Below are positions 1-7,098 of a stretch of DNA of 32,650 nt, piece by piece. Source of the DNA: Acidobacteriaceae bacterium. Lineage in GTDB: Bacteria; Acidobacteriota; Terriglobia; Terriglobales; Acidobacteriaceae. Where the stretch lies: assembly GCA_030039035.1 (NCBI GenBank), contig JASHQQ010000091.1, forward strand, positions 1-32,650, read 5' to 3'. Under the pieces are notes generated by a model that was given only the letters and a program-made list of their open reading frames with translations, was not told the origin of the DNA and did no database searches. Position numbers and translations under genes: made by a program. Position 1 is the first letter of the stretch. Each line of letters begins with the position of its first letter.

Positions 1-12
1 TCCCGGAGCGCG

Positions 13-69
13 AGGGACTGAGGGACTCAGGGACCAAGGGACTGGGGGAACAGGGGTCAGGGGTCAGGA
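13..69. repeat. degenerate G-rich octamer tandem array
   Basis: About seven consecutive variants of an 8-bp unit close to GGGACTGA can be read (GGGACTGA, GGGACTCA, GGGACCAA, GGGACTGG, then GGGAACAG and GGGTCAG forms). Runs of three or more G recur every 8 bases, so G-quadruplex formation is conceivable. Related arrays lie at 308-410 (opposite orientation) and 1356-1407. No spacer structure is present, so it is not CRISPR. Confidence 0.75.
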
Positions 70-89
70 ATCAAAAGACCGGTGGCGGC

Positions 90-197
90 GTGAAGGAGCC
101 GAAGCAGGTTCTCGAAGGCTATGTGAAAGGCGGCGTGGTTCACCTGATCGAAGGCGAACTGCCGGAGGGTGTGTTCGTCAAGATCATCCGCGAATAG
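90..197 (+). CDS. tiny hypothetical protein, possibly AF2212/DUF104-like
   Basis: A GTG-initiated reading frame of 35 residues ends at TAG 195-197. The C-terminal part (GGVVHLIEGELPEGVFVKI) resembles the beta-strand pattern of small DUF104/AF2212-like or VapB-like antitoxin-type proteins, in which a G-x-V-x-L strand is followed by LPEG and a V-K-I/V strand. There is no clear Shine-Dalgarno site. The frame stays open upstream, but only through the octamer repeat array, which is why the GTG at 90 is preferred. No toxin partner is visible in the window. It could be a fragment or chance ORF; the family resemblance is from memory. Confidence 0.4.
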   Translation: MKEPKQVLEGYVKGGVVHLIEGELPEGVFVKIIRE

Positions 198-304
198 GGT
201 TTCCGCTCCCTGTTCCTTTCCTGGACATTGAACGCCGAACCTTGGACGCTATTCTCTATTCCCTGTTGCCTGTTCCCTGGACGCTGAACCCCCTGTCGGG
301 ATGG
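198..304. other. gene-free CT-rich spacer with short dispersed repeats
   Basis: Most of the gene-free stretch 198-491 starts here. It contains repeated TTCC(C)TG tracts (around 207-219 and 258-279) and three versions of a TGGACGCTGAAC-like motif (222-233, 242-250, 278-290). It leads directly into the heptamer array at 308-410. No convincing coding frame was seen. Confidence 0.5.
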
Positions 305-307
305 CTT

Positions 308-410
308 TCAGCCTTCAGCCTTCAGCCTTCAGCCCTCAGCCTTCAGCCTTCAGCCCTCAGTCCCTCAGTCCCTCAGTCCCTTAGCCCCTTAGCCCCTTGT
401 CCCTGTCCTT
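308..410. repeat. heptamer (CCTTCAG) to octamer (TCCCTCAG) tandem array
   Basis: Seven to eight near-perfect copies of the heptamer CCTTCAG/CCCTCAG run to position 360. The period then switches to 8 bp (TCCCTCAG, TCCCTCAG, TCCCTTAG, CCCCTTAG and so on). Read on the minus strand it becomes CTGAGGGA, the same type of unit as at 13-69 and 1356-1407 but in opposite orientation. It ends just upstream of the sigma-factor promoter. Confidence 0.8.
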
Positions 411-412
411 TC

Positions 413-436
413 GAACTTTTTTCGCTCGTTCGCGTA
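413..436 (+). promoter_or_regulatory. candidate ECF-type promoter of the sigma-factor operon
   Basis: GAAC at 413-416 is followed after exactly 16 bases by CGTA at 433-436. This matches the general ECF sigma pattern (AAC-containing -35, CGT-containing -10). A T-run follows the -35 element, as is common in such promoters. The sigma-factor ATG is about 55 bp downstream, so autoregulation is a reasonable inference. No start-site data are available. Confidence 0.5.
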
Positions 437-491
437 CTCTCTGCATCCCGGCCCGGGAATCTTCGCGGATAAGAGAGTAGCAGCGAACGCC

Positions 492-1010
492 ATGGCCCAC
501 GAATGGCAGCCTGACTTCGAACAACTCGTGGACGAGCATCAGTCGATGGTCTTTTCGCTCGCCCTGCGAATGACCGCCGACCGGGGCCTGGCGGAGGAGA
601 TCGCGCAGGATGTCTTTCTGGAGCTGGACAAGAGGCTGGGCAGGCTGGAATCGGCCGATCATGCGCGCCACTGGCTGCGGAGAGTGGCCATGAACCGGTC
701 GGCCGACGCACTGCGCCGGCGCAAGGTGCGAGGCGTGGATCTCTGGGTGGAGCTCGAGGAGTTGCACGGGGCGCAGACCGACGACCGGCCATCGGCGCTG
801 GCGGCGCGGCTCGAACAGTTGCTGGAAACGCTGCCGCAGGCGCATCGGGCGGCTCTGGTCCTTCGCTATCAGGAGGACCTGACGCCGGAAGAGATCGCCG
901 CCGCGCTGGAGACGCCTCTGGCTACGATAAAAAGTCACCTGCAGCGCGGGCTGAAGCTGTTGCGCGTGAAGGCAGAGAGCTGTCTGAAGGAGTACATCCG
1001 TGGAGCATGA
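492..1010 (+). CDS. ECF-type RNA polymerase sigma factor
   Basis: This 172-residue protein has the two-domain plan of extracytoplasmic-function sigma factors. Region 2 is at about residues 8-75 (DFEQLVDEHQSMVFSLALRM, then AEEIAQDVFLEL and the RHWLRRVAMNRSADALRRR stretch). Region 4 is at about 108-160 (LPQAHRAALVLRYQEDLTPEEIAAALETPLATIKSHLQRGLKLLR), with the helix-turn-helix that contacts the -35 element. It recruits core RNA polymerase to a stress or envelope regulon. The stop codon lies 11 bp inside the next gene, so the pair is translationally coupled. The ECF-type promoter at 413-436 suggests autoregulation. The ATG start has only a weak upstream purine tract. The family is clear; the signal sensed is not known. 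Confidence 0.93.
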   Translation: MAHEWQPDFEQLVDEHQSMVFSLALRMTADRGLAEEIAQDVFLELDKRLGRLESADHARHWLRRVAMNRSADALRRRKVRGVDLWVELEELHGAQTDDRPSALAARLEQLLETLPQAHRAALVLRYQEDLTPEEIAAALETPLATIKSHLQRGLKLLRVKAESCLKEYIRGA

Positions 1011-1356
1011 AACGCGAATCGGCCGCGAAAACGAGCGCGAAGACGAATTCGAACAGGAGTTGCGCCAGGCCTTCGAACGCCGGCCGGCGCCGCCCCGGCT
1101 GAAGCGCAGGATCATGGACGAGGTTCGCCGGAGGCACGAAGAACGCCGGCACAGCCGCCTCGTCTGGTGGCCGCGCATCGCAGCCACGTTCGTGCTGCTG
1201 GCCGTTGTGGCCGGCGTAGCGATCTGGCATCGGGCTGAGGTACGCCGCCGGGGCGAGGAGGCGCGGCAGCAGGTGTTGACCGCGTTCCGCATCACCACGC
1301 ATGCCTTGAACGAGATGAATTCGAAGCTGTCGACAAGGGATCGTGGGCAGGATTAG
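1000..1356 (+). CDS. single-TM partner protein of the sigma factor (putative anti-sigma)
   Basis: The 118-residue protein has a highly charged N-terminal cytoplasmic part (residues 1-54, rich in Arg and Glu), one membrane segment (about 57-75, PRIAATFVLLAVVAGVAIW) and a short C-terminal tail. The start is GTG 1000-1002, inside the sigma gene, with a strong Shine-Dalgarno GAAGGAG at 986-992 seven bases before it. Position and topology suggest a membrane-bound anti-sigma factor. It contains no cysteine at all, so it is not a zinc-binding (ZAS) anti-sigma factor, and no other anti-sigma domain was recognised. The role is inferred from gene order. Confidence 0.7.
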   Translation: MEHETRIGRENEREDEFEQELRQAFERRPAPPRLKRRIMDEVRRRHEERRHSRLVWWPRIAATFVLLAVVAGVAIWHRAEVRRRGEEARQQVLTAFRITTHALNEMNSKLSTRDRGQD

Positions 1357-1407
1357 GGACGAAGGGACTGAGGGACCGAGGGACTGAGGGGCCAGGGGAC
1401 CAGGGAG
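1356..1407. repeat. G-rich octamer array serving as leader of the DUF4252 gene
   Basis: Six or seven GGGAC(T/C)GA-like units separate the TM protein from the DUF4252 gene. The final unit (AGGGAG at 1402-1407) lies seven bases before the next ATG and looks like its Shine-Dalgarno sequence. The repeat therefore appears to have been co-opted as a ribosome binding site. The unit matches the array at 13-69. Confidence 0.7.
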
Positions 1408-1414
1408 ATCGAAG

Positions 1415-2065
1415 ATGGGATACCGAATCATGGTTTCTGTGCTGGGGATGGCTGCGCTGGCAGCGCAGGCTCCGGCGCAGTCGAACGCGCTGCAGACGGC
1501 CGCGTTGGCGATGGCCCAGGCCGCGCCGGTGGGCGCACCTAACTCCGGGTTGCCGCAGCCCTCGCCGGTCGAAAAAGAGCTGGCCGCGCGCGCTTCGAAC
1601 GTCACCGAGGTCACGCTGGGCCGGAACATGCTCGCCTTCGCGGCCAAGTTCATGGACGACAAGGACGAGGACCAGTCCGCCACGCGCAAGCTGATCGAAG
1701 GACTCGACGGCGTGTATGTGCGCGAATACGACTTCGACAAGGAGAACGAGTACACGCCGGAAGAGGTCGACAAGCTGCGCCAGTACTTCGAGACCAGCGA
1801 ATGGACAACCATTGTCCGCGAGCGTTCCAGGCACGGCGGCGAAAACACCGACGTGATGATGAAAATGGTCAACGGCGAGACGCACGGCATGTTCGTGCTG
1901 GAAGCCGAGCCGCGCGAGCTGACTATCGTGCTCATCCTCGGGCCGATTCATCTCGACGAACTGAGCCGGCTCACGCATCTCAGCGGACTGAGCGCGCTGG
2001 GAGACATCGACTCCGATGGCAAGGTCAAGTCGAAGACGAAAGACAGGAAGGGAGACACGCAATGA
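1415..2065 (+). CDS. exported DUF4252-type protein (first of a tandem pair)
   Basis: The 216-residue protein starts with a probable signal peptide ending near APAQ (residues 1-22). The mature part carries a region typical of DUF4252 (KLIEGLDGVYVREYDFDKEN, residues about 91-110, then EWTTIVRERSRHGGENTDVM and FVLEAEPRELTIVLILGPI). The function of this family is unknown. It is often found beside ECF sigma-factor genes, especially in Bacteroidota, as it is here. The C-terminus is lysine-rich and hydrophilic. The stop overlaps the next start as ATGA at 2062-2065. The Shine-Dalgarno site comes from the preceding repeat. The protein is probably periplasmic and part of the sigma-factor regulon. Confidence 0.75.
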   Translation: MGYRIMVSVLGMAALAAQAPAQSNALQTAALAMAQAAPVGAPNSGLPQPSPVEKELAARASNVTEVTLGRNMLAFAAKFMDDKDEDQSATRKLIEGLDGVYVREYDFDKENEYTPEEVDKLRQYFETSEWTTIVRERSRHGGENTDVMMKMVNGETHGMFVLEAEPRELTIVLILGPIHLDELSRLTHLSGLSALGDIDSDGKVKSKTKDRKGDTQ

Positions 2066-2577
2066 GCCGGCTCTGGATGGTTCCCGTTGCGCTCGTGGCT
2101 CTGATCGTTCCGGCCGCGGTGCTGGCCGCCGGCGGCGACGGCGGTTTCAATGGCGTGGTGCGTTCCATCGAGGACCGGTACCACGCGCGCGCCACGCGCA
2201 TTCCCTTCGTCGGACTGATGAGCTTCATCTCCGGCCGGGCGACGCACGGCGGCGTGGTCAATCTGCATCTTGCGGAGTTCGAGTCGTTCGATGCGGATGT
2301 GGATGGCGACGAGCTGAATGCAATGGTCCAGGAGAAGCTCGGCGCAGGATGGCAGCGCATGATCCGCGAGACCAGCCGCCACGGCAGCGAGCAGACGCTG
2401 ATCTTCTGCCGGCCGGAGGGCTCGCGGATGGGGCTGTTCATCGTCGATTCCGAGAGCGGCGAGATGGACGTCGTCCAGGTCTCCGTCAATCCCGACCGCC
2501 TGAACGAAAGCGTCAGCCACTACGGGCATCGTCATTGGGACGAGGACGATGACTCCGGCGACGGCGACAAGGAGTGA
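2062..2577 (+). CDS. exported DUF4252-like protein, paralogue of the upstream gene
   Basis: The start ATG 2062 overlaps the upstream stop (ATGA) and has a good Shine-Dalgarno stretch (AGGAAGGGAG) just before it, giving 171 residues. Residues 1-22 are a signal peptide (VALVALIVPAAVLA). The mature part aligns by eye with the previous gene product: W-x3-(I/M)-(V/I)-RE-x-SRHG-x-E-x-T, then G-(M/L)-F-(V/I)-x-(E/D)-x-E-x2-E, then P-x2-L-x-E. It is therefore a tandem duplicate with a shorter N-terminus. The C-terminus is very acidic (HWDEDDDSGDGDKE). It is probably co-transcribed with the sigma-factor operon. The molecular function is unknown. Confidence 0.72.
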   Translation: MSRLWMVPVALVALIVPAAVLAAGGDGGFNGVVRSIEDRYHARATRIPFVGLMSFISGRATHGGVVNLHLAEFESFDADVDGDELNAMVQEKLGAGWQRMIRETSRHGSEQTLIFCRPEGSRMGLFIVDSESGEMDVVQVSVNPDRLNESVSHYGHRHWDEDDDSGDGDKE

Positions 2578-2675
2578 ACCAGGAACCCGTGCCGGCTATC
2601 GGTACTTAAGGCACCAGCCGGGACCTGATCCGCGGCTGTACGGCGGTGGCAACTCTGGCTACACTCAAGGCAGGC

Positions 2676-3596
2676 ATGGATGACCACACCCTGATTCCCC
2701 ACCGCGCGTATCGCGGAAGGCTCGCGCCTTCTCCCACCGGTGATCTGCACATCGGGCACGCGCGCACCTTCTGGACGGCCCATGAGCGCGCGCGCCAGGC
2801 CGGGGGCAAGCTGGTGATGCGCATGGAAGACCTGGACGCGCAGCGCAGCCAGCCCGAATACGTCGACGCGGCAGTCGAGGATCTGCACTGGCTGGGCATC
2901 CGCTGGGACGAGGGACCCGACGTGGGCGGCCGATATGGCCCTTACCTGCAAAGCCGTCGGCATGCCCAATATCTCGATGCCTGGCGGCTGCTGCTGCGTC
3001 TCGGCAAAATCTATCCTTGTAGCTGTTCGCGCAAGGACATCGAGGCCGCGATCGCCGCGCCGCACGAAGGCGGCTCCGTGGCGGCGGACGAGCAGGACGA
3101 CGAACCCATCTATCCCGGAACCTGCCGCAAGTATCACCGCGTGGTGGCACAGATCGCCGGCTCGCGGGCGCGCGAGCTCGAAGAACCCGAGGGCCTGACC
3201 TGGCGATTCATCGTGCCCAGCAGCGAGATTATCGAGTTCGAGGATCTGAATCTGGGCAGGCAGCGTTTTGTCGCCGGCCGCGACTTCGGCGACTTCGTCG
3301 TCTGGCGGCGCGACGGCGTTCCCAGCTACCAGCTCGCCTGCGTGGTGGACGATGCCGCCATGCAGATCACCGAGGTGGTGCGCGGCGCCGACCTGCTCAA
3401 ATCCACCGCTCGCCAGATCCTGCTCAACCGCGCCCTTGGCTACGTCCACCCTGGCTGGTTTCACTGCAAACTGCTGGTTGATGACAAGGGCAAGCGCCTG
3501 GCCAAGCGCCACGACGCGCTGAGCCTGCGAACCCTTCGCGAGATGGGCCTTTCGCCGGAGTACATCGTCTCGGCCGAGGTGCCGGTGGAGGCGTGA
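2676..3596 (+). CDS. gluQ: glutamyl-Q tRNA(Asp) synthetase
   Basis: This is a class I synthetase-like enzyme that lacks the anticodon-binding domain. It attaches glutamate to the queuosine at the wobble base of tRNA(Asp). The 306-residue length fits GluQRS, about half of GluRS. Visible motifs are PSPTGDLHIGHA (HIGH at residues 25-28), the zinc ligands C115 and C117 (CSCSRK) with Y146 and C150 (YPGTC), and a KMSKS-like loop (KRLAKR, 273-278). The ATG at 2676 is chosen over the in-frame GTG at 2646 because AGGCAGG lies just upstream and the catalytic fold starts soon after. It converges on the pirin gene with a 25-bp gap. Cytoplasmic; tRNA modification. Confidence 0.92.
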   Translation: MDDHTLIPHRAYRGRLAPSPTGDLHIGHARTFWTAHERARQAGGKLVMRMEDLDAQRSQPEYVDAAVEDLHWLGIRWDEGPDVGGRYGPYLQSRRHAQYLDAWRLLLRLGKIYPCSCSRKDIEAAIAAPHEGGSVAADEQDDEPIYPGTCRKYHRVVAQIAGSRARELEEPEGLTWRFIVPSSEIIEFEDLNLGRQRFVAGRDFGDFVVWRRDGVPSYQLACVVDDAAMQITEVVRGADLLKSTARQILLNRALGYVHPGWFHCKLLVDDKGKRLAKRHDALSLRTLREMGLSPEYIVSAEVPVEA

Positions 3597-3621
3597 AGCC
3601 AGCTTTCAGCCCGGAAGCCTT

Positions 3622-4542
3622 TTACCCGTGCCGGATGAAGGTCCCGTTCTGCAATTCGCGCATCGCCTGCTGCAACTCGGACTGGGTGTTCATCACGATC
3701 GGCCCGTACCACGCCACCGGTTCCTCGAGCGGCTTGCCGGAAACCAGCAGGAAACGGATCCCCTCCGGTCCGGCTTGCACTACGATCTCGTCGCCGCGAT
3801 CGAAAAGCACGAGCGAGTGGTTTTTGGCGTCGTAGACCGGCTCGGCGTTGGGATCGACGGCCGACTCGGTCAGCACCGCCTGCGGCGCCGAGGCGTCGCG
3901 GAAGGTTCCCGAACCGGCGAAGACGTAGGCGAAGGCGTTGCGCGTGGTCTCGATCGGGATGCGGCGGCGCCGGTTCGGCGGCACCGAGATGTCGACGTAG
4001 CGCGCATCTACCGAGTATTGCCCGGCCGCAACGCCTTCGACCGGACCGGTCTTGCCCCAGAACTCGCCGCAGATGATCCGCGCCTTCGTCCCGTCGTCCT
4101 CGGTCACTTCGGGGATGGCCGCGGACGGGATGTCCTGATAGCGCGGGTGGGTCATCTTGAGCGCGGCGGGAAGGTTGGCCCAGAGCTGGAAACCGTGCAT
4201 GCGCCCGCGCTCGTCGCCTTTGGGCATCTCCTGGTGCAGGATGCCGCTGCCGGCGGTCATCCACTGCACGTCGCCGGCGGTCATGCGGCCCTTGTTGCCC
4301 AGGCTGTCGCCGTGGTTCACCTCGCCGGCCAGAACGTAGGTGATGGTCTCGATGCCCCGGTGCGGGTGCCACGGGAATCCGGCGATGTAGTCGGCCGGGT
4401 TTTCGTTGCGGAAGTCGTCGAGCAAAAGAAACGGATCGAATTCCTTCGTTTTGCCGAAACCGAAGGCGCGCTGCAGCCTGACCCCGGCGCCCTCGAGGGT
4501 GGGTTTGGTTTCGAGAATCTGTTTGACGGCGCGAAGCGACAT
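3622..4542 (-). CDS. pirin family protein
   Basis: The 306-residue bicupin has the N-terminal pirin signature with metal ligands H59 and H61 (PWHPHRGIET) and H103 and E105 (GSGILHQEMP), followed by the C-terminal cupin domain. Bacterial pirins include quercetin 2,3-dioxygenases and redox-responsive regulators; the substrate cannot be read from sequence. The ATG has a Shine-Dalgarno GGAGGTG just upstream. The promoter region holds the 34-bp block at 4571-4604 that is nearly identical to the one in front of the YceI gene, so the two are probably co-regulated even though 103 bp separate them. Confidence 0.93.
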   Translation of the reverse strand: MSLRAVKQILETKPTLEGAGVRLQRAFGFGKTKEFDPFLLLDDFRNENPADYIAGFPWHPHRGIETITYVLAGEVNHGDSLGNKGRMTAGDVQWMTAGSGILHQEMPKGDERGRMHGFQLWANLPAALKMTHPRYQDIPSAAIPEVTEDDGTKARIICGEFWGKTGPVEGVAAGQYSVDARYVDISVPPNRRRRIPIETTRNAFAYVFAGSGTFRDASAPQAVLTESAVDPNAEPVYDAKNHSLVLFDRGDEIVVQAGPEGIRFLLVSGKPLEEPVAWYGPIVMNTQSELQQAMRELQNGTFIRHG

Positions 4543-4570
4543 GTTGCACCTCCAGTCACATGGCCGAATA

Positions 4571-4604
4571 TTGGATGCACGAGCGTGATATTCGTTGCAA
4601 CAAC
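4571..4604 (-). promoter_or_regulatory. conserved 34-bp promoter block, copy 1 (pirin)
   Basis: On the minus strand the block begins GTTGTTGCAACGAATATC and ends GCATCCAA. It matches 5226-5259 at 31 of 34 positions. It lies 28 bp before the pirin ATG. It contains the 8-bp palindrome GTTGCAAC, a plausible core of a regulator site. The surrounding sequences are not similar, so the block looks selected, not a remnant of gene duplication. Confidence 0.65.
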
Positions 4605-4645
4605 CAATTTGGCGCCGACCGCCGCGCGGCGGCGCCGTTCATGCC

Positions 4646-5203
4646 TCAAGCCATGAGGAACTGCACATCCAGGCTGATCGTGGCTTCTTCGCCTACCAGG
4701 AACCCGCCCGTCTCGAGGGCTGCGTTCCATGAGAGACCGAAGTCCTTGCGGTTGATCTTCGTGGTGGCCGTCAGCCCGATCCGCGTATTGCCCCAGGGAT
4801 CCTTGCCCGGGCCGCTGACTTCGCTCACGGCAAAAGTCACGGGCCGCGTCACGCCATGCAGGGTCAGGTCGCCGGTGACGGCGAATTCGCCATCGCCCCT
4901 GGGTTCGACGCGGGTGGACCGGAAAGTCATCGTCGGGAATTTTTCGACATCGAAGAAGTCTCCGCTCTTCAGGTGACCGTCGCGCTGGACGTCTCCTGTG
5001 TTGACCGTGGCGACGTCGATCGATGCCTCCACGCGGGTAAGGGTGTGTTCCGGCTCATGGAGGTTCAGGGTTCCGGAGAGTCCGCTGAACCTTCCTTTCA
5101 CGTTCGAGATCATCATGTGCTTGACCTTGAACTCGGCGGCGGAGTGCGCCGGATCGATGTTCCAGGTGGTGACGGCTGCGGGAGAAGTAACGGTAGTGCT
5201 CAT
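4646..5203 (-). CDS. YceI family lipocalin-like protein
   Basis: The 185-residue protein begins with the typical YceI N-terminus (TWNIDPAHSAAEFKVKHMMI, about residues 13-32) and continues with VKGRFSGLSGTL, GDVQRDGHLKSGDFFDVEKFP and LTLHGVTRPVTF, all standard for this beta-barrel, isoprenoid-binding family. No signal peptide is present, so this member is likely cytoplasmic, unlike E. coli YceI. The start at 5203 is supported by AAAGGAG just upstream. The leader carries copy 2 of the block shared with pirin. A role in handling quinones or other isoprenoids under stress is inferred from the family. Confidence 0.92.
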   Translation of the reverse strand: MSTTVTSPAAVTTWNIDPAHSAAEFKVKHMMISNVKGRFSGLSGTLNLHEPEHTLTRVEASIDVATVNTGDVQRDGHLKSGDFFDVEKFPTMTFRSTRVEPRGDGEFAVTGDLTLHGVTRPVTFAVSEVSGPGKDPWGNTRIGLTATTKINRKDFGLSWNAALETGGFLVGEEATISLDVQFLMA

Positions 5204-5225
5204 ATTCGGAGCTCCTTTCACAGCC

Positions 5226-5259
5226 TTGGATGCGCGACCGGGATATTCGTTGCAACAAC
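5226..5259 (-). promoter_or_regulatory. conserved 34-bp promoter block, copy 2 (YceI)
   Basis: This is the second copy of the block at 4571-4604, with three substitutions. It lies 22 bp before the YceI ATG in the same orientation as copy 1. The GTTGCAAC palindrome and the adjacent GAATATC are fully conserved. It sits in the divergent spacer to the DUF4874/DUF4832 gene and could influence that gene as well. Confidence 0.65.
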
Positions 5260-5367
5260 TATTTTCCGGCCGGAAGCCGGCGCACCGGTCTGAGATACTG
5301 TTCGCGCTTGTTGCGCGCGGGGCGTCCTCCAGCCCCGGCCGCGCGCCGGACCCGAAAGAGGCCTCGC

Positions 5368-7062
5368 ATGAAACGATTGGCGCCGCCGCTCGCTGTGGCA
5401 GCTTTGGCTGGATGCCTGTGGCCTTTGCCGGCGATCCTCGCCGCGTCCGCGACGGAGAACGAGGCGGCAAAACCGACGGTCCAGCTTTCCGCCAGCGAGA
5501 CGACGGTCTTTACCGGCGAGACTTTCACCCTCACATGGACCGCGAAAGACGCAACCTCCTGCACGGCGAGCGGCGCATGGAAAGGCGCGAAGCCCGTACA
5601 AGGAAGCGAAGCCGTCACGCCGTCCGCGGCAGGATTGCTCGAATTTCACCTCACCTGCAAGGGAGTGCAGGGATCGGCGGAACAGTCCGTCCAAGTCCCG
5701 GTCGACAAGCCAGCTTTGTCGATCGCGAAGACGTTCCTGCCCAATGCGGTCACAATTTCGACCAGCGAGGGAGCGCCCTATGCGGACTGCAACTTCTGGA
5801 CCGAGCCGGCTTCCGATTGCATCTATCTTTCCAACCTCGGATATGGTCCAACGCGGGTTGTGCGCATCTACATCTGCCTGAGCGGGGAGATCTCGTTCGG
5901 GGACTGTTCGCAGGGACCCAAGGTGACCGGGCCGCTTTCCGCACAGATGTTGAGCGACATGGAGGATCGATTTGCCGCGCTCGCCGGATCGGGCAACCGG
6001 TTGATGGTGCGGTTCACCTACAACTTCGGGCCGATCGGACCAGGCGCGATGGACGCGCCGCTCGACGTCATCCTGAAACACATCGAACAGGTGGCACCCA
6101 TCCTTCTGCGGCACCGGGATCTCATCTTCACGCTGGAGGCGGGGTTCATCGGCACCTGGGGAGAATGGCACGACTCGACGAACGGCAACGATACTCCCGC
6201 CGCGCAGAAGGCCGTGCTCGACAAGGAGCTCTCTTACTTCAAGGGCGTCTTTCCCATTCTGGTTCGATACCCCGGCGACCTGATCCAGTTTGCGGGAACC
6301 ACGCCAAACCCCGCGCTTGGACTGCACGATGACTATTACGCCTCGGACCCGGACGATGGCGCGACGTGGAATCCTTGTGCTCCCACGGCGGGATACTGCT
6401 CAACGGAATATACCGCAGGCCAACTCGAGAAATTCGCGGAATCTGTCTCGACGACGGCGCTGTTTGCGGGCGAGTTCGGCGCTCTCTATCCAACCCTGCA
6501 AAGCTGCGCGGCGCTGGACGCGTATTCCTATACCTTTCATCCGCAGTCGATCTCGCTTTTTGTCTACCCGCAGGATATCGGCACGGAGCTTGAGAACGAA
6601 GGCTGCGCGCTGAGCTTTTTCAACAAGGTGGGGGTTCGCATCGAGCTGAACCGGGCCAAAATCATCGGCAACCCTGCCGCCGGAGGCCGGCTCTATGTGG
6701 CTCTCACGCTCACCAATGCCGGCTATGGCCGGGTGCTCAGAGCGAGGCCGGCGAAGCTGGTTTTTGTTTCGAATGACAAAACGGCTGCCGAAATCCCGAT
6801 CCCACTCTCCGCGCTCGACGTAAGAAAGCTCGAATCGTCTTCGCCTCCGGCCGCAGTGACGTTCGCGCTCCAGGTCACGCTGCCGGAGGATTTTTCGCCG
6901 TCGGGGACCACGTCGATTGCTTTGTTGATTCCGGATCCGGCGCCGTCGCTGCAGGCGCAGCCGGCCTATGCCCTGCCGATGAACAGCCTCGACAGCGCAA
7001 AGGCGCCGGTCTTCGATCCCGCGACGGGATTCAACGCATTGGGCAGCTACACCGCGCGCTGA
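5368..7062 (+). CDS. exported DUF4874/DUF4832 protein with Ig-like domain
   Basis: The ATG at 5368 has AAAGAGG upstream and begins a signal peptide (MKRLAPPLAVAALAGCLWPL, cleavage near residue 27), giving 564 residues. Residues about 33-105 form an Ig-like domain (FTLTWTAKDATSCTASGAW). The middle part fits DUF4874, including the F-I-G-T-W-G-E-W-H motif (G262, E266). The C-terminal part fits DUF4832. These domains resemble glycoside-hydrolase-like (beta/alpha) barrels and are usually found on secreted proteins; a conserved Glu in the GEWH motif would suit a hydrolase, but no activity is assigned. The open frame continues upstream to 5230, but without a signal peptide or ribosome site. Confidence 0.82.
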   Translation: MKRLAPPLAVAALAGCLWPLPAILAASATENEAAKPTVQLSASETTVFTGETFTLTWTAKDATSCTASGAWKGAKPVQGSEAVTPSAAGLLEFHLTCKGVQGSAEQSVQVPVDKPALSIAKTFLPNAVTISTSEGAPYADCNFWTEPASDCIYLSNLGYGPTRVVRIYICLSGEISFGDCSQGPKVTGPLSAQMLSDMEDRFAALAGSGNRLMVRFTYNFGPIGPGAMDAPLDVILKHIEQVAPILLRHRDLIFTLEAGFIGTWGEWHDSTNGNDTPAAQKAVLDKELSYFKGVFPILVRYPGDLIQFAGTTPNPALGLHDDYYASDPDDGATWNPCAPTAGYCSTEYTAGQLEKFAESVSTTALFAGEFGALYPTLQSCAALDAYSYTFHPQSISLFVYPQDIGTELENEGCALSFFNKVGVRIELNRAKIIGNPAAGGRLYVALTLTNAGYGRVLRARPAKLVFVSNDKTAAEIPIPLSALDVRKLESSSPPAAVTFALQVTLPEDFSPSGTTSIALLIPDPAPSLQAQPAYALPMNSLDSAKAPVFDPATGFNALGSYTAR

Positions 7063-7098
7063 ACGGGATGCTGGAACCGGAGCGCAGCAGCGGCTACG

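Noticed and set aside
308-410. possible CRISPR array
   Set aside because: The units are 7-8 bp, contiguous and without spacers; no cas genes are near.
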